DNA of 21,363 nucleotides from the NCBI GenBank assembly GCA_022567855.1, contig JADFGE010000009.1, forward strand, positions 1 to 21,363, written 5' to 3'. The position numbers were made by a program, and so were the translations under genes. Below are positions 13,886 to 21,363 of the stretch, piece after piece (within the stretch, counting starts at the first letter, position 1; each line of letters opens with the position of its first letter). The notes under the pieces are model-generated. The model was not told the origin of the DNA. It was given only the letters and a program-made list of their open reading frames with translations, and did not search any database. This DNA is from Planctomycetota bacterium (GTDB lineage: Bacteria > Planctomycetota > Phycisphaerae > Phycisphaerales > SM1A02).

Positions 13886-16287
13886 TCGTCAATCGTCCTG
13901 GGCGCTTCTTCCCGAACCACTTTGGAGACCGACACGCGGCTTCGATACAGCGTCTTTCGCCGCGGCGGGCTTGGTGGATCGACGGCCGCACTTGTCGCAA
14001 CGGAGATCGGCTCGTCGGCGGGCTTGGACCTTCTGCGACGCCGACGCGACTTCTTCGTTGCGCCGCCGGTGGCCGCCGCCTGGGCGTTGTCCGTCGCCCC
14101 ATCGGGCGGCGCCTCTTCTGCGATCGGAGCGGCGGGCGGCGCCTCTGCCGTCAACTGTCCACGCTTTTTCGATCGCCTCCGCCGAGATTTCTTCTTCGTT
14201 CCCCCAGGCCCTGGCGTCTGACCGTTCTCGCTCGTCGCGGCCTGTCCGTCCACCGTCCCCACCGACGACTCCCTTGCAAACCACGCGCGAATCTGATCCG
14301 CAGCACCTGATGTCATCGACGACATGTGATTCGTGATGTCCGGCACGTCGTCGGCTCCGCATCGAGTCAGCACCTCACGCGATCGAACGTTCAGCTCGTT
14401 GGCTAACTCATGAACTCGAATTGCGCCGTCTTCGCTTCCTTCTTCACGTACCTTGGATCGACGCCGTCTTCGTCGACGCTTCTTCTTGGAACCTGCGGTA
14501 TCTTCCGAGGTCCCCTCTGTTGTCGATTCATCAGGCTTGGTTTGAGCCTCGTCCGGTTCAAGATCCTCCGGCTGAATCGCGGTCGGCTCGGCCGAGGCCG
14601 GAGCGGACGCCGATCGTCGTCGCCGCCGCTTCTTCGTCGACGTTGTCGCGGTCTGGTCCTTGGTCTTCGCCTCCGCGGCCGACGTTCGATCGTCCAGTTC
14701 CAACTGGGCCACGGTCGGCGGCTTCAGAGCCGGCAACTTGCTGATGTCGATGTCGACGTTTCGCTCGTCGTAGGCATAGTAATCAACCCGATCCACGGCG
14801 ATCGCGTCGCTCACACGCACCTCGATCTTCTTCTGGACGCCGTCTTCGAGCGCGACGAGCTCTCTCCGCCGGCTGCTGAGCAGCACCGACGCCACACGCG
14901 GCGAACAAACCAGCTCCACTCGCTTCACCCGCTCAAACTGCAAGAGGAACCCAACTTCCCGCATCGCGTCTGCGCCGACAGACTCCGGCGTCTTGGTCTC
15001 GCCGTGGCCGTCGCATTGCGTGCAAGGCATATAATGGCTCTTGCGCAAACTGGGGCGCATCCGCTGCCGAGTCATCTCCAGGATGCCGAACTCACTGATC
15101 GGCAGCACCATCGCCTTGGCGCGATCTCGTTTGAGGCACTGACGGAACCGCTCCTCGATATCCCGTCGATGCCTGGCCATGTGCATGTCGATCAGATCGT
15201 TGATGACCAGACCGCCAAGGTCGCGCAGGCGAAGCTGCCGGCAGATCTCCTCCGCAGCTTCGCAATTGGTTCGGTAAGCGTTGGTCTCGCTGTCTCGAGC
15301 GCTGCGGCTGCGACCGGAGTTCACGTCGATGGCCACCAGCGCCTCGGTCTGCTCGATCACGAGCTTGCCTCCGGACGGAAGCGGAACCTCGCGGCTGTGG
15401 ATCATCTCGATCTGCCGTTCGACATCAAAGGCGTGGAAGATCGGGGCAGCGCCGCGGTATCGAATGATCTTCGGAGCCGACCGCGGCGCCACCACCCGCA
15501 AGAACGCGGATGCTCGTTCGTGCGCAGACTCGCAATCAACCACAATCGCGTCAATCGACGGACGCAGCACGTCGCGGATCGTCCGGATGAGCAGATCGGT
15601 TTCCCCATACAGCTCGCACGGCGTGGCCACGGTCTTGATCCGCTTATCCATGACCTTCCACAAGCGCGTGAGATACGCCACGTCGCGCGTCAGTTCAGTC
15701 TTGCCCTTTTCGAACCCGGCTGTGCGCAGAATGAACCCGAACCCTTCGGGTAACTTGACGGAATCGAGAATCTCACGCATTTCGCGGCGCTTCTCGGGAT
15801 CCTCGACCTTGCGCGACACGCCGACACGATCCATCTCCGGCATCATCACGACGAGCCGGCCGGGGATCGACAGGTAACTGGTGAGCGTCGGCCCCTTGGT
15901 GCCGATGCCTTCCTTGAGCACCTGCACGAGCACCTCGTCGCCTCGCTTCAGCGCGTCTTGAATGAGCGGGCGATCACGGCGGGGAATCTTCCTGCCCACG
16001 CGCTCCGTGCGCTTGGAACCGGGGAAGTACCTCGGGTGAAGGTCGGAAATGTGAAGGAAGCCGGCCCGTGCCTGCCCGTAGTCGACGAACGCGGCTTGAA
16101 TGGCTGCCTCGACGTTCGTGACACGACCCTTGTAGATGTTGCCGACGTTCGTCGCGCTGGCAACGCGCTCCGAATACAACTCCTCAAGGTGTCCGTCCTG
16201 CAGGATCGCGATCCGGCATTCCTCGCCGGACGCGCTGTTCACCAGCATCAATTCGCTTGTAGAACTACTCGTTTTTTGTTTGGCCAC
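13882..16287 (-). CDS. rne: Ribonuclease E/G family endoribonuclease with Arg-rich tail and IF2_N-like domain
   Basis: Endoribonuclease of RNA decay and rRNA/tRNA processing. The GTG at 16287 is chosen (801 residues) because GGAGAAG lies seven bases upstream and the protein aligns from there; an in-frame ATG at 16383 would add 32 mostly basic residues. An S1 domain covers about 45-90 (GNIYKGRVTNVEAAIQAAF). The catalytic Mg site is AIDVNS (Asp321, Asn323) with VINDLIDM (Asp364, Asp367). The zinc-link CTQC has Cys422 and Cys425. After about residue 520 the protein is low-complexity with four Arg-rich runs, typical RNA-binding tail elements. Residues 623-670 (IRVHELANELNV...ITNHMSS...AADQIRAWF) resemble the IF2 N-terminal domain. 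Its stop overlaps dxr. The catalytic part could be called rng or rne. Confidence 0.93.
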   Translation of the reverse strand: MAKQKTSSSTSELMLVNSASGEECRIAILQDGHLEELYSERVASATNVGNIYKGRVTNVEAAIQAAFVDYGQARAGFLHISDLHPRYFPGSKRTERVGRKIPRRDRPLIQDALKRGDEVLVQVLKEGIGTKGPTLTSYLSIPGRLVVMMPEMDRVGVSRKVEDPEKRREMREILDSVKLPEGFGFILRTAGFEKGKTELTRDVAYLTRLWKVMDKRIKTVATPCELYGETDLLIRTIRDVLRPSIDAIVVDCESAHERASAFLRVVAPRSAPKIIRYRGAAPIFHAFDVERQIEMIHSREVPLPSGGKLVIEQTEALVAIDVNSGRSRSARDSETNAYRTNCEAAEEICRQLRLRDLGGLVINDLIDMHMARHRRDIEERFRQCLKRDRAKAMVLPISEFGILEMTRQRMRPSLRKSHYMPCTQCDGHGETKTPESVGADAMREVGFLLQFERVKRVELVCSPRVASVLLSSRRRELVALEDGVQKKIEVRVSDAIAVDRVDYYAYDERNVDIDISKLPALKPPTVAQLELDDRTSAAEAKTKDQTATTSTKKRRRRRSASAPASAEPTAIQPEDLEPDEAQTKPDESTTEGTSEDTAGSKKKRRRRRRRSKVREEGSEDGAIRVHELANELNVRSREVLTRCGADDVPDITNHMSSMTSGAADQIRAWFARESSVGTVDGQAATSENGQTPGPGGTKKKSRRRRSKKRGQLTAEAPPAAPIAEEAPPDGATDNAQAAATGGATKKSRRRRRRSKPADEPISVATSAAVDPPSPPRRKTLYRSRVSVSKVVREEAPRTIDE

Positions 16288-16501
16288 GCGGGCGCTTCTC
16301 CGGGATTTGATGACCGGCGAGCGCCTCGACCGTCGCGCACCCCCAGACCTGTCGGCGACCACCATGCCATAACAGCACGGCACGCGCCACTTGGGGCCCG
16401 AGCGGGGACAGGGTCTCTGGTCTGTGCCAATGCACGCAACGCAGCAGCTCGTCGGCGGCCAACGGCCTGCGCCAGGGGATGCCCGCGGGTTCGCGGGTCA
16501 A
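16265..16501 (-). CDS. Possible small protein in the leader of the RNase E/G gene
   Basis: A 78-residue frame from TTG at 16501 to TAG at 16265, overlapping the RNase start by 23 bp. It could begin further upstream, since the frame stays open into the 3' end of ptsI. The sequence has a protein-like mix with Trp and His (GIPWRRPLAADELLRCVHWH, then ARAVLLWHGGRRQVWG) and mostly G/C third codon positions. No family is recognised and the ribosome site is weak. The alternative is that 16288-16551 is simply an untranslated leader of the RNase gene; long leaders with autoregulation are known for rne in E. coli. Confidence 0.4.
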   Translation of the reverse strand: MTREPAGIPWRRPLAADELLRCVHWHRPETLSPLGPQVARAVLLWHGGRRQVWGCATVEALAGHQIPEKRPRGQTKNE

Positions 16502-16551
16502 TCGTCTCGTCCAGCGCGGCCTCGGCCGGTGTGTTTGTTCGCCCGGGATGA

Positions 16552-18309
16552 CTACCCAGCGGTCCGACCGCCGTCCATCCCAGGAACTATCTCTTGAACC
16601 TTCTCACGCAGGCAATTCATTACCTGACGCTCTGAATCGAACGACCCCACCTTTCGGGCGAGACGCTCGCATGTACCTATATCGACCGATCGTATCACTC
16701 GCTTCACGTTCGGCAACTGCGATGGCACCAATGATAGGGTACGCAGCCCCATCCCGATCAGCAACATCGTGAATTCCACGTCCCCCGCGATCTCCCCGCA
16801 GAGGCTCGTATCGACGTCAAAACGCCGTCCCGCCCGGATCACCATCTTGATCAACTGCAGCACGGCGGGATGGGCCCCCGTATACAGGTTCGCCACCCGC
16901 TCGTTCGCCCGGTCAACCGCCAGCGTGTACTGAATCAGGTCGTTCGTCCCGATCGAGAAGAAGGATACCTCCCGCGCCAGCGTCGTCGCCGTCAACGCCG
17001 CGCTGGGAACCTCGATCATCACCCCCACCGGCATGTCCGCGTCGAACTCGATCCCGTCTTCTTCGCACTCCTCCATCGTATCGTTGAGGACCAACTTCGC
17101 CTGCTTCAGCTCCATCGCCGTCGAAACCAACGGGAACATCACCTTCACCGGCCCCAACGCCGACGCCCGCAAAATCGCACGAAGCTGGGTCTTGAACATC
17201 GGCAGATTCTGGAGGCAGTAACGAATACTCCGTAGCCCCAGAAACGGATTACGCTCAGGCTCTTCTGCCTGCTCCTGCGTGTACTTGTCCGCACCAAGAT
17301 CCAGCGTTCGGATCGTGAACGGCCGACCGGCGAGCAACTCAATACACTCCTTATACGCCTGAAAATGCTCCTCTTCCGTCGGCTGCGTCTTGCTCGTTAG
17401 GTACAAATACTCCGTCCGGTACAGCCCCACGCCGTCGCCCCCGTTGGACAGCACCGCTTCGATCTCACGCGAAAACTCGATGTTCCCCAACAGCGTGATG
17501 CGCACCCCGTCCTGCGTCACCGCCTCCAGCTCCGCGTACTCACGCAGCCGAAGCTGGTAGTCGCCGATCCGCTCAATGTCCCGGCGATATTGCTCCAACG
17601 TCTCCGCATCGGGGCGCACCACAACCACGCCGCCCCGACCGTCCACCACCAGCTCATCGCCGTCCTCCACGTACTGCGTCAGGCGCTGACACCCCACCAC
17701 CACCGGAATCCCCAACGCCGCCGCCACGATCGACGCGTGGCTCGTCCGCCCACCCGCGTCCGTCGCAATCGCGATCACCTTCTCCAAGTCCAGCGACGCC
17801 GCCCGGGCCGGCGTCATGTCGTGCGCCACCACCACCACCGGCTCGGTCTGGCGCGCTAGACGGTCCTCCGATTCCCCGATCAGCTTGCTCAGCACCCGCC
17901 GATCAAGGTCCATCAGATCGTTCGTCTTCTGGCGAAATACCTCGCTGTCCATCGCCCGGAACCGCGCGCTCAACGCCCGGAACGCCTTGGCGACCGCATA
18001 CTCAGCCGTCACCTGATCCTGGTCGATGCTCGCCCGCACCGGCTCCAGCAACGATGGATCGTGCAGCATCCCCAGGTGAAACTCGAAGATTTTGGCCGGC
18101 TCAGGCCCCAACTGCTCAGCGATCCGGTCCCGGTCCTGCTCTAGGTCCTTCGTGGCCGCCCCGATCGCCGCCTCCAGCCGCTCGTGCTGCCTGGCCACCT
18201 GATCCTGGGCCACCGTGCGGTGCGGAACATAGTGCAGCGCATCGTCCAGGACCAAAGCCCGACCGATAACCACGCCCGGCGATACTGGGATTCCCTTGAT
18301 TGCTTCCAT
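16552..18309 (-). CDS. ptsI: Phosphoenolpyruvate-protein phosphotransferase (PTS enzyme I)
   Basis: Transfers phosphate from PEP to HPr at the head of the sugar phosphotransferase system; cytosolic. At 585 residues it has the usual length. The N-terminus (MEAIKGIPVSPGVVIGRA) is typical, and the phospho-His is His191 in GGRTSHASIVA. The PEP-binding barrel shows GVGLYRTEYLYL, ERNPFLGLRSIRYCL, GVMIEVPSAAL, SIGTNDLIQYTLAVDR and the catalytic Cys in SLCGEIAGD. There is no GAF domain, so it is PtsI rather than PtsP. The ATG at 18309 has no ribosome site and no ptsH upstream: the bases before it belong to a GC-rich glycosyltransferase gene read in another frame. This suggests that the natural upstream region has been replaced. 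Confidence 0.95.
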   Translation of the reverse strand: MEAIKGIPVSPGVVIGRALVLDDALHYVPHRTVAQDQVARQHERLEAAIGAATKDLEQDRDRIAEQLGPEPAKIFEFHLGMLHDPSLLEPVRASIDQDQVTAEYAVAKAFRALSARFRAMDSEVFRQKTNDLMDLDRRVLSKLIGESEDRLARQTEPVVVVAHDMTPARAASLDLEKVIAIATDAGGRTSHASIVAAALGIPVVVGCQRLTQYVEDGDELVVDGRGGVVVVRPDAETLEQYRRDIERIGDYQLRLREYAELEAVTQDGVRITLLGNIEFSREIEAVLSNGGDGVGLYRTEYLYLTSKTQPTEEEHFQAYKECIELLAGRPFTIRTLDLGADKYTQEQAEEPERNPFLGLRSIRYCLQNLPMFKTQLRAILRASALGPVKVMFPLVSTAMELKQAKLVLNDTMEECEEDGIEFDADMPVGVMIEVPSAALTATTLAREVSFFSIGTNDLIQYTLAVDRANERVANLYTGAHPAVLQLIKMVIRAGRRFDVDTSLCGEIAGDVEFTMLLIGMGLRTLSLVPSQLPNVKRVIRSVDIGTCERLARKVGSFDSERQVMNCLREKVQEIVPGMDGGRTAG

Positions 18310-19478
18310 GGACCACGCGCGACCGCGGTCTCGCGCGCCGCGCGGCCGAGCGCGCGGCGGCGCGCGGGCTCAGCCGCGAGGCTTTCGATGGCGGCGGCCA
18401 TGGCCGCGCCGTCGTCGGGCGGCACGACGACGCCGCAGCGCTCGAGCGTCGTGGCGATCTCGGTTCCCGGCGCCGCGCCGGCGATCACCGGCCGGCCGCT
18501 TCCGAGCATGCCGATCAGTTTCGACGGCATGACGAGATCGGCGGCGTCGGCGCGCTGCGGCAGCAGGTGAACGTCGGCGAGGTTGAGAAGGTCGTTCAAT
18601 CCGTGGTCGGGCTGCAACCCCAGGAACCGCACGTTCTCCTGGCCTTCCGCCATGGCCTCGTAACGCGCCCGCGCCGCCCCGTCGCCGGCGAGGACGAACC
18701 GAATGTCGGGCCGCGCGGACAACGCCTTGGCCGCGGTCAGCAGCGTTTCCAGCCCCTGCTTTTCACCCATGTTGCCGGCGTAGAGCGCGACCACCGCGTC
18801 GGCGTCGATCGCGAGTTCGGCGCGCATCGGGCTCGGACCGTCGAGCGGACGGATCGCGCGGGTATCGACCCAGTTCTCGAACAGCGCGATGCGGTCCCGC
18901 GCGATTCCCTTCTCGCCCAGGCGTTCGCACATCCGCCGCGAAATCGCCGAAACCACGTCGAACCGGCCCAGCACCGCGCGTTCCATCCACCCGACGAGCG
19001 TGCGCGCGGCGTTGCCCTCGACCAGGCCGAGCTCGAACGCGACATCGAGCTCGAAGTCCTGGACGTGCAGCCACGCCGCCGCGCCGCCGAGGCGCGCCGC
19101 CGCCCACGCCGCCGGCGCGCAGAACAACGGCGGCTCGACCGCGAACACCACCGCCGGCCGCCAGACGAGTCCCTGCCACAGCGCGACAGGCAGGCTCGAG
19201 AGCGCGAACGACAGCAGGTGAACGATGCGGTTCCCCGCCGAGGTCGGCCGGGGCAGCCAAAGCGGGCAGCGATAGACCGTGCAGCCGTCGCGCGCCTCGC
19301 GCGAATAGCGTCGCGCGCTGTAGCCTTCGGCGACGCGCCACGCCGGGTAGTACGGCGGCGCCGTGATCACCCGCACCTCGTGGCCGCGCGTGGCGAGCCA
19401 TTCGGCAAGTTCCCCCATGTACTTGCCGATGCCGATGATCTCGGGCGCGTGGTTGATGGCGTAAAGCAGGATGCGCAC
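18141..19478 (-). CDS. WcaI-like GT4 glycosyltransferase, 3' end lost at a chimeric junction
   Basis: Probably adds a sugar to a lipid-linked or extracellular polysaccharide precursor at the inner membrane. The start is GTG at 19478, three bases after the methyltransferase stop. About 389 residues are genuine: an N-terminal domain starting RILLYAINHAPEIIGIGKY, a membrane-associated stretch (LWQGLVWRPAVVFAVEPPLF), and the GT4 donor domain with VALYAGNMGEKQGLETLL, DIRFVLAGDGAAR and LVMPSKLIGMLGSGRPVIAG. The last helix is cut: after ARETAVARG the frame crosses into ptsI at 18309 and runs 56 more codons in the wrong frame to 18141. A normal family member would have some 15-25 more residues here. 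Base composition differs from everything to the left (hand counts 70-80% GC). Confidence 0.75.
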   Translation of the reverse strand: MRILLYAINHAPEIIGIGKYMGELAEWLATRGHEVRVITAPPYYPAWRVAEGYSARRYSREARDGCTVYRCPLWLPRPTSAGNRIVHLLSFALSSLPVALWQGLVWRPAVVFAVEPPLFCAPAAWAAARLGGAAAWLHVQDFELDVAFELGLVEGNAARTLVGWMERAVLGRFDVVSAISRRMCERLGEKGIARDRIALFENWVDTRAIRPLDGPSPMRAELAIDADAVVALYAGNMGEKQGLETLLTAAKALSARPDIRFVLAGDGAARARYEAMAEGQENVRFLGLQPDHGLNDLLNLADVHLLPQRADAADLVMPSKLIGMLGSGRPVIAGAAPGTEIATTLERCGVVVPPDDGAAMAAAIESLAAEPARRRALGRAARETAVARGPWKQSRESQYRRAWLSVGLWSWTMRCTMFRTARWPRIRWPGSTSGWRRRSGRPRRT

Positions 19479-19481
19479 TGC

Positions 19482-20426
19482 TCACGCCTTGCGCGCGCGA
19501 TAGACCAGGCAATCGCTGCGTCCCAGCCGGTTGGCGAGCCACAGGAGCGGAAAGCACAGCCCGCGCGCGAGCAGCATGAGCCCGACGACGAGGAACGGCG
19601 AGCGCATCTGGCGCGTCGGCCGGCCGGGCTTGGCGAACAACGCGGCGATCGCCGACTGCGCGACCCATAGCGCCGGCGTCGCCTGACGCGCGTCGGTGAC
19701 CGCGAAGCCGCTTTCATCGAGCGCGCGCTCGAGCGTCGCAGGCGAGAAATGAACGATATGGAAGGGCACGTGCCAATTGATCCAGGCGCGCCCGAACAGC
19801 CGGCGCAGCCAGCTCTCGCCGTTGGGGCAGCTCACCCACGCCTCGCCGCCAGGCGCGAGCAGGCGGTTGAGTTGCGCCAGCATTGCCTTCGGGTCTAGCG
19901 CGTGTTCGAGCACGTTCGACAGCACGATCACGTCATAAGGTTCGCGCGGTTGGAAGTCGGCGAGGTCCGCGCTGTGCACGGTAAAACCACGCGCCCGCGC
20001 CCGCTCGGCGGCGACGCGGTTGGGCTCGAACCCCTCGACCGCGAAGCCGTTCGCGCGGTAGAGCTCGAGCCCGCGGCCCTCGTTGCAGCCGTAATCGAGC
20101 AGCCGCACGCCGGGGCGCGCCGGACGCGCGCCGTGAAACGAGATGTCGCCATCGGCGGCAAGCCACAAGCGGTAAAGCCGCGAGGTGAGAAACGCCTGGC
20201 GCAGCCGGCCGTAGCGCGACTCCTCGCGCGAGCCGCCGAAGTTGTAATACGCCTCGTAAAGCGCATCGAGCTCGCCGATTGTCGGCCGCGGCAGCGTCTG
20301 TTCGAGCCCGCACGCGGCGCAGCCGGCGATGTCGAACCGCCCCGGCGCGCCGAAGCGCGTGTCGACGACCCCGCTCAGCACCGGATGCAGCGCGCCGCCG
20401 CACAACACGCAAACGTCGTCGCTCAT
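19482..20426 (-). CDS. SAM-dependent methyltransferase with N-terminal zinc ribbon
   Basis: 314 residues. It opens with CVLC (Cys6, Cys9) and CAAC (about 35-38), a four-Cys zinc ribbon seen in a class of sugar methyltransferases. The class I SAM motif is LLDYGCNEGRGLELYRANG, followed by acidic VEGFEPNRVA, and motif IV is DVIVLSNVLEHALDP. The C-terminal 60 residues hold a hydrophobic stretch (FLVVGLMLLARGLCFPLLWL) that may anchor it to the membrane. Its ATG (20426) overlaps the TGA of the GT2 gene, and its stop is three bases from the GT4 start, so all three form an operon. A sugar methylation role in surface polysaccharide synthesis is inferred from context. Confidence 0.88.
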   Translation of the reverse strand: MSDDVCVLCGGALHPVLSGVVDTRFGAPGRFDIAGCAACGLEQTLPRPTIGELDALYEAYYNFGGSREESRYGRLRQAFLTSRLYRLWLAADGDISFHGARPARPGVRLLDYGCNEGRGLELYRANGFAVEGFEPNRVAAERARARGFTVHSADLADFQPREPYDVIVLSNVLEHALDPKAMLAQLNRLLAPGGEAWVSCPNGESWLRRLFGRAWINWHVPFHIVHFSPATLERALDESGFAVTDARQATPALWVAQSAIAALFAKPGRPTRQMRSPFLVVGLMLLARGLCFPLLWLANRLGRSDCLVYRARKA

Positions 20427-21307
20427 CGCTCGATGTACTCGCGGTACCTCGCCGACATGGGCGAGTTCGGGTCGCGCAGCTCGATCAGCTTGAGGCTCAC
20501 CTGGTACTCGTGAAGCGCACGGACCAGGCAGTATCGGAAGCCGATGCGCCCGTCGAGAAAGCCGAGCTTCCAGACGTACATGTAGAGGAACACGAGAAAC
20601 GCGCGCATCGGCAGATGGCGGTAGGCGAAGTTCTTGATCGCCCGCCGCCGCTGCGGCCCGCGCGCCGCAAGATCACCGGCGATGACATGTTGGCCCGAAT
20701 CGCGGCCCGCGAGCATGCGGTGGATCTCGACCGCCTCGAGGCTGGTGTAGTGGTTGTGGCGCTCGAAGTAGCGCTCGATGCCCTTGAAGTCGTGGTGGAC
20801 GAAATGGTTGCGCAGGAAGGCCGTGCGCCCATTCACCACCATGTGCTCATGGACGATGCGGTCCTCGTAGCGCGCCTTGCCACGGCGGAACAGGCGGAGT
20901 TGCCAGTCGGGGTACATGCCGGCGTGGCGGATCCACTTGCCCTGGAACAGGTTCTGGCGGGCGATGTAGTAGCCGTCGGCGGCGCCCGCGTCGGCGACGA
21001 CGCGCGCGATCTCCTCGGCGAGTTCCGGGGGCACCCGCTCGTCGGCGTCGACGATGAGAATCCAGTCGTGGGCGAAGTCGATGTTGTCGAGCGCCCAGTT
21101 CTTGTGCCGCGAGAACACGTCGAACGCGCGCTGGACGATGCGTGCGCCCTGGGCCTGCGCGATCTCCCGCGTGTCGTCGGTCGAGCAGGAATCGAACACG
21201 ACGCGCTCGCCCGCGAAGGCGACGCTGGCGAGACAATCGGCGATGTTGCGGGTCTCGTTCTTGGTCGGAATCAGGACCGAAAGCGGCAGTTTGTCCATCG
21301 GCTCCAT
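20423..21307 (-). CDS. Family 2 glycosyltransferase (WaaE/KdtX-like)
   Basis: 294 residues of the GT-A fold. The N-terminus LSVLIPTKNETRNIADCL is the standard GT2 opening. FDSCSTDDTREIA forms the nucleotide-sugar pocket and ILIVDADERVPPEL contains the Asp-x-Asp metal site. The later part (RHAGMYPDWQLRLFRRG, then HEHMV and HHDFKGIERY) matches the LPS-core glucosyltransferase-like subfamily. The ATG at 21307 lies three bases after the stop of an upstream gene; an in-frame ATG at 21298 with GGAG close by is an alternative. It overlaps the methyltransferase gene by 4 bp. The sugar and acceptor are unknown. Confidence 0.88.
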   Translation of the reverse strand: MEPMDKLPLSVLIPTKNETRNIADCLASVAFAGERVVFDSCSTDDTREIAQAQGARIVQRAFDVFSRHKNWALDNIDFAHDWILIVDADERVPPELAEEIARVVADAGAADGYYIARQNLFQGKWIRHAGMYPDWQLRLFRRGKARYEDRIVHEHMVVNGRTAFLRNHFVHHDFKGIERYFERHNHYTSLEAVEIHRMLAGRDSGQHVIAGDLAARGPQRRRAIKNFAYRHLPMRAFLVFLYMYVWKLGFLDGRIGFRYCLVRALHEYQVSLKLIELRDPNSPMSARYREYIER

Positions 21308-21310
21308 GGG

Positions 21311-21363
21311 TTAGGAGATGACACTGTCCGGCGGCTTGCCGGCGGCGACCGCAGTGTACAGAT
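21311..21363 (-). CDS. 3' end of an unidentified gene upstream of the GT2
   Basis: Seventeen codons ending LYTAVAAGKPPDSVIS and TAA at 21311-21313, in a frame open to the window edge. The three-base spacing to the GT2 ATG fits the tight packing of this operon. Too short to identify. Confidence 0.4.
   Translation of the reverse strand, partial: LYTAVAAGKPPDSVIS

Noticed and set aside
18300..19670. 456-codon plus-strand open frame opposite the glycosyltransferase genes
   Set aside because: Arg/Pro/His-rich shadow caused by 70-80% GC; the minus-strand proteins have clear enzymatic motifs and operon spacing.

Overview
The window looks bacterial and GC-rich. Most of it (about 1-18309) fits one chromosome, possibly of the Planctomycetota/PVC group. 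That placement is an inference from gene style: a long RseP with several PDZ-like segments, and an RNase E/G with a long Arg-rich tail carrying an IF2_N-like domain. No rRNA or other phylogenetic marker is visible, so it is tentative.

Layout. (1) 1-5019, plus strand: the end of a complex I operon, nuoL (5' end cut by the window), nuoM and nuoN, with ATG/TGA overlaps. (2) 5020-8090: an accessory island of lower GC (35% at 5101-5160, 45% at 7081-7140, hand counts) with a small two-helix membrane protein, then a gene split by a complete 924-bp IS5-family element (IS427-like, transposase made by a -1 frameshift at A AAA AAG), then a coupled gene whose C-terminus carries a HEPN-like RNxxxH motif. 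If the IS is removed together with one TA copy, the two flanking reading frames join exactly. The downstream half has a ParB-like helix-turn-helix, so the island may be the remains of a two-gene conflict or defence module. (3) 8091-8348: non-coding, with two unrelated short tandem repeats (five 7-bp units and five 8-bp units). (4) 8349-18309, minus strand: in transcription order ptsI, a possible small ORF, rne/rng, dxr, rseP, an SDR, then a pseudo-receiver/GGDEF diguanylate cyclase. rne-dxr overlap and rseP-SDR are tightly spaced, so a housekeeping operon is likely.

(5) 18310-21363, minus strand: a very GC-rich polysaccharide operon (hand counts of 70-80% against 60% in ptsI) with the tail of an unknown gene, a GT2 glycosyltransferase, a SAM methyltransferase and a WcaI-like GT4 glycosyltransferase. 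The GT4 gene loses its natural end exactly where ptsI begins, and its frame runs on into ptsI. This is a sharp chimeric junction, either an assembly artefact or a recombination point, and the right-hand part may come from a different organism, perhaps a proteobacterium.

The most interesting items are the IS-split ParB-like/HEPN-like gene pair, the IF2_N-like domain inside the RNase E/G tail, the diguanylate cyclase with no phosphoacceptor and no ordinary start codon, and the junction at about 18309.
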